Shown piece by piece: positions 1 through 4,468 of a DNA stretch of 6,087 nucleotides. The DNA comes from Nitrososphaerales archaeon. GTDB lineage: Archaea > Thermoproteota > Nitrososphaeria > Nitrososphaerales > Nitrososphaeraceae. Location: assembly GCA_029237515.1 (NCBI GenBank), contig JARBAV010000303.1:1-6087 (forward strand). Reading direction: 5' to 3'. Made by a program: the position numbers and the translations under genes. Each line of letters starts with the position of its first letter. Position 1 is the stretch's first letter. The notes below the pieces were generated by a model that was not told the DNA's origin, made no database searches, and worked only from the letters and a program-made list of their open reading frames with translations.

Positions 1-177
1 ACAAAGTACGAATTAAAAGGCCGAGAATCTATCGATACTTTGTGTGGTGGCAATGTACCTAAGGAAGTAACAATATCTGGAAATTGTGGGACCAACCAAA
101 GAATAAACTTTAGAATTATTGATGGCTCACATGGAGAATTTACTGGACGTGCACATTGTTCAGAATTACTATTCTAA
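1..177 (+). CDS. 3' end of an unrecognised Cys-containing protein (partial)
   Basis: Frame 1 is open from the window edge to a TAA at 175-177, giving the last 58 residues of a protein whose start lies outside. I do not recognise the family. The visible tail is polar and beta-rich in character, with three cysteines (visible residues 15, 29 and 53) in glycine-rich settings such as LCGGN and GNCGTN. It has no membrane segment and ends in a hydrophobic ELLF. Spaced Cys/Gly motifs like these are common in exported, disulfide-stabilised proteins, but nothing here proves export. The stop codon is followed within a few bases by an 8-T tract, which supports this as a genuine gene end. It converges on the minus-strand hydrolase, with a 145-bp spacer between the two stops. 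Confidence 0.55.
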   Translation, partial: TKYELKGRESIDTLCGGNVPKEVTISGNCGTNQRINFRIIDGSHGEFTGRAHCSELLF

Positions 178-200
178 GATTTTATTTTTTTTGGTTTCTT
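178..200 (+). terminator. T-tract terminator after the partial first gene
   Basis: Directly after the TAA at 175-177 the plus strand reads TTTTA, then eight T (185-192), then GGTTTCTT. Archaeal RNA polymerase terminates at T-rich tracts without needing a hairpin. Position and composition fit; there is no experimental support. Confidence 0.5.
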
Positions 201-322
201 AATGAGGATCAGTCAACTTTTCTTATTCCTACTTAAAATTGCATCTACCACTATCAAATAGTGATCAGGTGTGTTTTAATGTTTCAGTAAATTGAGGATA
301 TCTAATTCATCTTCGAATCTTG

Positions 323-1017
323 TTACAAAGGTTTATCCTCAATAATTTTCGCATAAGAGTCTCTAAGCCATGTGATACATTCATCAGTTTCCATTAACGA
401 TACACCTATATTTTTTAGTTCTTGTAATGCTATATCATAAACAATTGATGTTGCGTCTTTAGCCAGAACAATTTTAAAATCTCGTTCACTTGCTTCATAG
501 ATTGTTGTTCGAGGGCAATTAGGAAAGTTGCACCCACATATAACCACTGTATTAACATCTAGACTGTGCAGATGCTTTTCTAATACTGTTTTGTAGAATG
601 CACCCCATCTAGATTTGTACATTATCCATTCCTTGGGTCCAATCTGTTGAAGATTGCCAGAAAGCAGTAAATTTGAATTCAATCTGACAGCAGGTGAAGG
701 CTTAAGCTCGTCCATCAGCTCAGCGCCATCACTCTCAGGTATAGCCATTCGTTTTCCACTTTCTATAATCTTTCTACGACACAGATCAGCATTAGACCCG
801 TCTGCACTATAAAGTCTTATAACATGAATTATCGGATAGCCTTTTTTCTATAATCCAAAACTAGACTTTTAATATAATTTACAGCATTGAATGTACCTGG
901 TATTTCAAATGGAGCTCCAACTAGAGTAAAATCACATTGGACATCAATTACTAGTAGAGCAGAATGCGAATTGTCGGGTCTAATATAGTCATCATCAATC
1001 ATACCTTTTGTGTCCAT
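323..1017 (-). CDS. isochorismatase-family cysteine hydrolase, split by a -1 frameshift
   Basis: Two minus-strand frames together make one complete isochorismatase-like hydrolase. The first part runs from ATG at 1017 to a TAA at 829-831 (62 aa). The second is open from about 840 to the TAA at 323-325. Joining them at the A6 run (842-847) gives 231 residues, a normal family length. The family catalytic triad (Asp, Lys, Cys) is intact: D25 in ALLVIDVQCDF, K135 in MYKSRWGAF and C168 in GCNFPNCPRTT. The junction restores a typical KKGYPIIHVIRLY strand followed by DGSNADLCRR. Family members cleave C-N or ether bonds in small amides or isochorismate (nicotinamidase, carbamoylsarcosine or ureidoacrylate amidases); the substrate here is unknown. 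No second lesion is visible, so this is a very recent pseudogene, a homopolymer sequencing error, or a gene expressed by slippage. It is transcribed divergently from the transporter genes. No Shine-Dalgarno sequence precedes the ATG, which suits a leaderless transcript. Confidence 0.85.
841..847 (-). other. A-AAA-AAG slippery heptamer at the frameshift point
   Basis: On the minus strand the zero-frame codons are AGA AAA AAG (849-841), which places the heptamer A-AAA-AAG in the X-XXY-YYZ phase used by the dnaX -1 frameshift site. A -1 slip makes the next codon GGC instead of GCT and enters the frame that encodes the rest of the hydrolase. Without slippage, translation stops four codons later at 829-831. 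I see no Shine-Dalgarno-like stimulator upstream and only a weak AT hairpin downstream, so programmed frameshifting is possible but unproven. A missing base in an original A7 run explains the sequence equally well. Confidence 0.6.
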
Positions 1018-1033
1018 CTGAATAATATAAAGT

Positions 1034-1045
1034 AATTTTTAATGT
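1034..1045 (-). promoter_or_regulatory. possible TATA-like element for the hydrolase
   Basis: On the minus strand an AT-rich ATTAAAAATTA stretch lies about 20-28 nt upstream of the ATG at 1017. That is roughly the distance expected for an archaeal TATA box driving a leaderless transcript. A second AT-rich stretch (TTTATATTATT, about 1021-1031) lies too close to the ATG for that role. This is weak, composition-based evidence. Confidence 0.25.
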
Positions 1046-1118
1046 AGTAAGAGTTCGGAGTGCTGGCATAGCTATATAGATCTATCGACCTGTCGGAAAT
1101 ACAATCTTACTACCGTTG

Positions 1119-1141
1119 ATAGGTTAGCATAGGTTTAATAA
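1119..1141 (+). promoter_or_regulatory. TATA-like box with tandem ATAGGTT repeat, upstream of the binding-protein gene
   Basis: TTTAATAA at 1134-1141 resembles an archaeal TATA box and would place transcription start near 1160-1165, about 40 nt ahead of the TTG start. Two exact ATAGGTT copies (1119-1125 and 1129-1135) are spaced 10 bp apart, one helical turn, and the second runs into the TATA-like element. Such an arrangement could be a repressor or activator site. The TATA call is moderate and the operator role is inference. Confidence 0.35.
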
Positions 1142-1185
1142 CAAACATATTCGGAAGATATCCGTTGACTTCTTTCATTTTCATT

Positions 1186-1191
1186 AGGAGG
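1186..1191 (+). promoter_or_regulatory. Shine-Dalgarno AGGAGG with ambiguous start choice
   Basis: A perfect AGGAGG lies 14 nt before the TTG at 1206 but only 4 nt before an out-of-frame ATG at 1196, which encodes just six residues (MCTIED, stop at 1214-1216). The binding-protein frame is closed upstream by a TAA at 1194-1196, so TTG 1206 is the only usual start codon that retains the membrane anchor. The motif is unambiguous; which start it serves is not. Confidence 0.6.
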
Positions 1192-1205
1192 CATAATGTG
1201 CACAA

Positions 1206-2288
1206 TTGAGGATTAAAAAACCTGTATCGTCTAAAATTACGGGTGTAGTTATCATTTTCGGATTGGTACTTCTTACTTTAGTGGTCTATTACACTATCAT
1301 ATTAGACGGCCGATCTGTTACTGCAACAACAACTACGAACAATTCCCAGACTACTCTTCAACCAAAGGATCCTGTTTCTGTCATGTACGCAGCTTCTCTT
1401 CTCAAAACATTCGAAGAGAGTCTAGGACCGAAATATGAAGCGGATACAGGATATCCCTACCAAGGAGAAGCCCGTGGATCAGTACAGATAGCTAACATGA
1501 TGCTTGACGGCTTAAGGAGACCAGATGTTTTCATAAGTGCAGGTACCATTCCTGTTATGAAGTTAATGAATGACACAGATCCTCTTGCTGATTGGCTAGT
1601 GAAATTTGGTGCTGCTGAAATGGTAATAGCTTATTCTCCCAACAGTCGCTTCTTCAATAACCTGGAAAAGGCTCGTACAGGAGAAATTCCTTGGTATCAA
1701 GTTCTGTCTAATCCAGATCTCAAGTTCGGAAGAACCGATCCTGAGCTTGATCCAAAAGGATATTACATGATTATAGCTGCAGAGCTTGCCGACAAATATT
1801 ATAATGATTCAGGAATAAAGCAAAGACTACTGGGAGAAGATCGAAACCCCACCCAAATCTTCCCGGAAGAAACACTCAAAACCATTCTGGAACAAGGTCA
1901 ACTGGATGCCGTAGCAGCATATAAACATGAGGCTGTCGCTAGAGGTCTTCCCTATATTACATTACCACCTGAAATTAACTTAGCCGATCCTAAATTTTCT
2001 AATTTCTACGGGACAGCATCATATACTTTAGATAATGGCGAAGGTCAAACAGTCTTTGGAGAACCGATATACTTCTCGTTCACAATACCAAATACAGTCA
2101 AGAATCTAGAGGGAGCTACTTCCTTTGCCACATTTATCTTATCGCCTGCTGGAGCAGATATTCTTGAAGACCAAGGATTGAACATTATCCAACCTGTTAT
2201 TGAAGGAAACGTCTCAAGTGTTCCTTCAGGTATAAAAAATGAAGTACAAGGAATTGAATCAACACCACCATTAGCTGCCATTGACTAG
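1206..2288 (+). CDS. wtpA: membrane-anchored molybdate/tungstate-type ABC substrate-binding protein (WtpA/ModA-like)
   Basis: This 360-residue extracytoplasmic binding protein captures an oxyanion for ABC import. Residues 1-12 are basic (RIKK...SSK) and about 13-32 form one hydrophobic helix. A Thr/Asn/Gln-rich linker follows (40-55) with no lipobox Cys, so the protein is probably tethered by its N-terminal helix. The two-lobed binding fold begins at VMYAASLLKTFEE (59-71). GEARGSVQIANMM (87-99) and RPDVFISAG (105-113) are typical ligand-pocket and hinge segments. FGRTDPELDPKGYY (174-187) matches the WtpA-type motif usually seen as GRSDPNLDPCGYR, with Lys184 replacing the usual Cys. The TTG start is chosen because it keeps the signal-anchor and no in-frame alternative lies upstream. 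The ATPase gene follows 87 bp downstream and no permease gene is adjacent. The fold and family are secure; molybdate, tungstate or another oxyanion cannot be distinguished from sequence. Confidence 0.85.
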   Translation: MRIKKPVSSKITGVVIIFGLVLLTLVVYYTIILDGRSVTATTTTNNSQTTLQPKDPVSVMYAASLLKTFEESLGPKYEADTGYPYQGEARGSVQIANMMLDGLRRPDVFISAGTIPVMKLMNDTDPLADWLVKFGAAEMVIAYSPNSRFFNNLEKARTGEIPWYQVLSNPDLKFGRTDPELDPKGYYMIIAAELADKYYNDSGIKQRLLGEDRNPTQIFPEETLKTILEQGQLDAVAAYKHEAVARGLPYITLPPEINLADPKFSNFYGTASYTLDNGEGQTVFGEPIYFSFTIPNTVKNLEGATSFATFILSPAGADILEDQGLNIIQPVIEGNVSSVPSGIKNEVQGIESTPPLAAID

Positions 2289-2319
2289 AACATCCAATGT
2301 CATATTGCATTTTGATTAA

Positions 2320-2342
2320 GCAGAGTGCCTTTAAGGCACTGC
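2320..2342 (+). promoter_or_regulatory. perfect hairpin/palindrome between binding protein and ATPase genes
   Basis: AGTGCCT (2324-2330) and AGGCACT (2334-2340) form a 7-bp perfect stem around a TTA loop. Outer GC/GC bases (2320-2321 with 2341-2342) can extend it past a two-base bulge. A short T-run (TTTTT, 2355-2359) follows about 15 nt later. It could act as an RNA processing or attenuation hairpin that tunes the ATPase:binding-protein ratio, or as a DNA palindrome bound by a regulator near the ATPase start. The structure is visible; the function is not. Confidence 0.45.
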
Positions 2343-2375
2343 AATCAATGCTAATTTTTCAACTAACATCACGCA

Positions 2376-3464
2376 TTGACACTTGAGCTTGTTGGAATCA
2401 CAAAGAAATTCCCTGGATTTACACTTGGTCCATTAGATCTCAAAATTGACAACGGGAAGGTTTTAGTAATAATTGGGCCAACCGGGAGCGGCAAATCTAC
2501 TATCCTGAATCTTATTGCAGGATTAGTAAAGCCTGACTCAGGTTCGATTTCGATTGATGGCTTGGATATAACTAAAATGCCAGTACATCTTCGAAGGATA
2601 GGAATCACATTTCAAAATCCAAGTCTGTTTCCCAATATGAATACGTATGAAAATGTTGTCTTTGGGCTCACAAAGAGAGCCAGGAAAGAAGACGACCTGA
2701 AAATTACGAAACTTCTCAAGGATCTTAATCTACTACATATCATTGAAAGAAATACTCAAGGTTTAAGTGGAGGTGAATTGCAAAAGGTTTCCCTTGCAAG
2801 AATGCTTGTTACAAACCCAAAGATCATGCTACTGGACGAACCACTTGCACACCTAGATGTGTCCACTAAAAGGATCCTAAGATTGGAGCTTAGACGAATT
2901 CTTATTGGAAGAAGAAATGTACCATCTATTTACGTAACTCATTTTGAAGATGACGTTTATGCACTGGCAGATTATGTGGCAGTATTACAAAACGGGAAAC
3001 TTGAGTATACTGATAAGATTGAATCTATGCTATCATCCCAAAATGAGAATCACTTTCCATTTGCTTCTAAGATGTTTGATGAGGCAAATTATGTGGAAGG
3101 AGAGGTTATAAGATCGAATGGCGGAATTACTACTTTTAGTATCGGGTCGAATGTGGTAGAAATAATTGGTAATTATAATATTGGTACCAAAGTAGGAATC
3201 CTTGTAAAACCTGAAGATATAATCCTTTCAAGAGAAATAGTTAGAACAAGTGCCCGCAATATGGTTAAGGCTGAGGTAACAAACATCACCAATTACCATA
3301 CAGCAGAAGGCGGTGGAGTGATAGATGTACATCTAAAAGCTGACAGATTTTACATGATTGCTAGAATCACTGAACAGGCAATGATAGATCTTGGGCTCCA
3401 TTTACATGATTTTGTTTTTGCCATATTCAAAGCATCCTCACCACAAATTATTCGGGAGGAATAG
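2376..3464 (+). CDS. molybdate/tungstate-type ABC transporter ATPase with C-terminal Mop/TOBE domain (ModC/WtpC-like)
   Basis: This 362-residue cytoplasmic ATPase energises oxyanion import. Walker A is GPTGSGKST (34-42), the Q-loop is Q80 in ITFQNPSLFP, the ABC signature is LSGGELQKVSLAR (130-142), and Walker B is IMLLDEP (150-156) with catalytic E155. The D-loop is HLD (159-161) and the switch His is H189 in YVTHFEDD. All catalytic elements are intact. After about residue 235 an accessory region contains VGILVKPEDIILS (273-285) and TSARNMVKAEVTNI (291-304), then ARITEQAM and FAIFKASS. This is the Mop/TOBE pattern of ModC and WtpC, known in the family to bind the oxyanion and trans-inhibit transport. 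The length matches the family (about 350). The TTG start is inferred: TAA at 2364-2366 closes the frame upstream, and MTLELVGITKKF is the normal N-terminus. No Shine-Dalgarno is visible, and an AT-rich stretch 17-25 nt upstream could allow its own leaderless transcript. Confidence 0.92.
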   Translation: MTLELVGITKKFPGFTLGPLDLKIDNGKVLVIIGPTGSGKSTILNLIAGLVKPDSGSISIDGLDITKMPVHLRRIGITFQNPSLFPNMNTYENVVFGLTKRARKEDDLKITKLLKDLNLLHIIERNTQGLSGGELQKVSLARMLVTNPKIMLLDEPLAHLDVSTKRILRLELRRILIGRRNVPSIYVTHFEDDVYALADYVAVLQNGKLEYTDKIESMLSSQNENHFPFASKMFDEANYVEGEVIRSNGGITTFSIGSNVVEIIGNYNIGTKVGILVKPEDIILSREIVRTSARNMVKAEVTNITNYHTAEGGGVIDVHLKADRFYMIARITEQAMIDLGLHLHDFVFAIFKASSPQIIREE

Positions 3465-3480
3465 AGGAAGTTTTTTTGGA
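3465..3480 (+). terminator. T7 tract after the ABC ATPase gene
   Basis: Seven consecutive T (3471-3477) begin six bases after the ATPase stop at 3462-3464. This is the usual archaeal termination signal and fits the end of the transporter transcript. No hairpin precedes it. Confidence 0.5.
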
Positions 3481-3596
3481 GAAATGATTATTCCGATTAT
3501 AGATAAAGCCTAGATTGAGAGTCTCACAATTCTAACAATGGAAAAAGTTTCTCTAAAGTCAGCCAAGAACTAGATCAATACCTTATCACGTAGAAC

Positions 3597-3621
3597 CACG
3601 CACTTTAATAGCAAGTGTGTG
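3597..3621 (+). other. 9-bp stem hairpin
   Basis: CACGCACTT (3597-3605) pairs with AAGTGTGTG (3613-3621) around a 7-base loop TAATAGC, with one G-U pair. No T-tract follows directly, so it is not an obvious terminator. It lies about 130 bp past the ATPase stop. Confidence 0.35.
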
Positions 3622-3851
3622 AATTGAATTCTAATGTATAGTAACGATGAATTGTATAGAATAAGATCGAATCCGTTTTGCAATTTCACTGAATTTATTG
3701 GTTGTTTCTTTATGCATTATTAATGACAGTAAATGTGCGGCGAAACACGCTACTTATATTGGGATAAATGGTGATAAGGATCTGTAATAGATATTAGTGA
3801 TGTATGCATTAGATAATTTGGAGTGGCAGCCCAACAACAGTAATGAAATGG

Positions 3852-3894
3852 CGGGACTGGCACGGCTACTATTAGGTAATAAGTGCCAGTCCCG
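3852..3894 (+). other. strong nested hairpin, 12-bp perfect stem (possible small RNA element)
   Basis: CGGGACTGGCAC (3852-3863) is the exact reverse complement of GTGCCAGTCCCG (3883-3894). Inside it TATT (3870-3873) pairs with AATA (3878-3881) around AGGT, giving an outer stem, an asymmetric internal loop and a small terminal hairpin. The outer stem is mostly G+C in an AT-rich setting, so the RNA form would be stable. No T-run follows, which argues against a simple terminator. The structure is certain from sequence; being transcribed is inference. Confidence 0.5.
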
Positions 3895-3993
3895 AAGTGG
3901 TTTACGACTTTCTATCTCTAACGGCAGGTCCCACTAAAATCTAACTGTTTAAAGTCAGTCAAGAAGTGCATGAAAGCAAATATTTTCGATATG

Positions 3994-4009
3994 TTTATAA
4001 TATAATAAA
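3994..4009 (+). promoter_or_regulatory. TATA box of the small secreted Cys protein gene
   Basis: An uninterrupted A/T stretch TTTATAATATAATAAA sits 28-43 nt before the ATG at 4037. Standard archaeal spacing would place transcription start near 4026-4032, leaving a leader of only a few bases. An 8-bp palindrome GTGTACAC (4024-4031) falls on the predicted start site and could be a regulator contact. Confidence 0.55.
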
Positions 4010-4036
4010 CGCTCTGCATGTGAGTGTACACAGCAA

Positions 4037-4321
4037 ATGAATAAAATATCTGTTATAATGGTGTTGGTGATGGTTGTTGCTACTGCTTCTGCAATTGCAG
4101 TTAATTCTGTTAATGCAGTTTCAGCAACATCTCAAGTTGACATGGCACAAAACATAACTTGCGATCTTGCATGTCAAGAAGCGATCATAAATGAGGCAGA
4201 TAGTGATGATATTGTGGATCGAATGATGGAGGAATGTGGGTTACTTCAGCCAAACATGAATGCAACTGCTGTAGAATGTACAGATAGGATTTTGGCAGAA
4301 AACACAACAGGAAATGGATAA
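4037..4321 (+). CDS. small exported four-cysteine protein of unknown function
   Basis: This 94-residue protein has a clear N-terminal signal sequence: MNKIS, then a hydrophobic core (about 6-22) and an Ala-rich exit NSVNA-VSA (23-30), with likely cleavage around residue 27-30. The mature part, about 65 residues, is strongly acidic (e.g. NEADSDDIVDRMMEE, 52-66). It carries four cysteines at 42, 46, 67 and 81, spaced C-x3-C-x20-C-x13-C, which could make two disulfides or, less likely, a metal site. NMNAT and ENTTG provide N-glycosylation-type sequons. I do not recognise the family. The ATG is the only good start: it directly begins the signal peptide and sits at the expected distance from a strong TATA box with almost no leader. 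It has its own promoter and appears monocistronic. Confidence 0.7.
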   Translation: MNKISVIMVLVMVVATASAIAVNSVNAVSATSQVDMAQNITCDLACQEAIINEADSDDIVDRMMEECGLLQPNMNATAVECTDRILAENTTGNG

Positions 4322-4388
4322 CAAGTTAACATACTCAGGATCGGAGTTACTTAGCAGAACCACAACTGATTATATTAACCAAAAGTGA

Positions 4389-4415
4389 CATTATAATAAC
4401 TATTATATATAAATA
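4389..4415 (+). promoter_or_regulatory. TATA-rich promoter region of the EamA transporter gene
   Basis: Two A/T-only stretches, ATTATAATAA (4390-4399) and TTATATATAAATAA (4403-4416), lie 53-80 nt before the ATG at 4469. The second has the better TATA match and predicts a start near 4433-4438, hence a leader of about 30-35 nt. A short GAAGG (4455-4459) about 9 nt before the ATG may serve as a weak ribosome binding site. Confidence 0.45.
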
Positions 4416-4468
4416 ATTTTTAGAAACTAATCAAAATTGAACTCATTGTTTATAGAAGGTTTCGATCT

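Larger units (their letters stand above)
3554..3965 (+). repeat. 16-bp imperfect direct repeat pair, 396 bp apart
   Basis: TAAAGTCAGCCAAGAA (3554-3569) and TAAAGTCAGTCAAGAA (3950-3965) differ at one base. Both lie in non-coding sequence, one after the transporter genes and one about 30 bp before the TATA box of the next gene. They could be shared regulatory sites or flanking duplications of a decayed insertion. One mismatch in 16 is better than chance expectation for a 570-bp region, but AT-rich sequence raises the background. Confidence 0.35.
3465..4036. other. 572-bp intergenic region with hairpins and near-repeats, no confident gene
   Basis: No long open frame exists on either strand. What it holds, in order: a T7 tract (3471-3477); one copy of a 16-bp near-repeat (3554-3569); a 9-bp hairpin (3597-3621); a TATA-like TTATAT (3754-3759); a 45-codon ORF (3800-3937); a 12-bp-stem hairpin (3852-3894) in a stretch noticeably richer in G+C than its surroundings; the second near-repeat copy (3950-3965); and the TATA box of the downstream gene (3994-4009). 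The density of structure suggests an unannotated small RNA or the remains of a mobile element, but I recognise neither. Confidence 0.6.

Noticed and set aside
1076..1085. ATAGATCTAT palindrome in the divergent promoter region
   Set aside because: Only ten bases of simple AT-rich symmetry, not placed at either predicted TATA element; easily due to chance.
2045..2281. Minus-strand open frame opposite the binding-protein gene
   Set aside because: It lies entirely within a well-supported plus-strand gene and has no recognisable domain; a shadow frame.
2369..2608. Minus-strand open frame opposite the start of the ATPase gene
   Set aside because: It covers the Walker A region of a clear ABC ATPase on the other strand; no independent evidence of coding.
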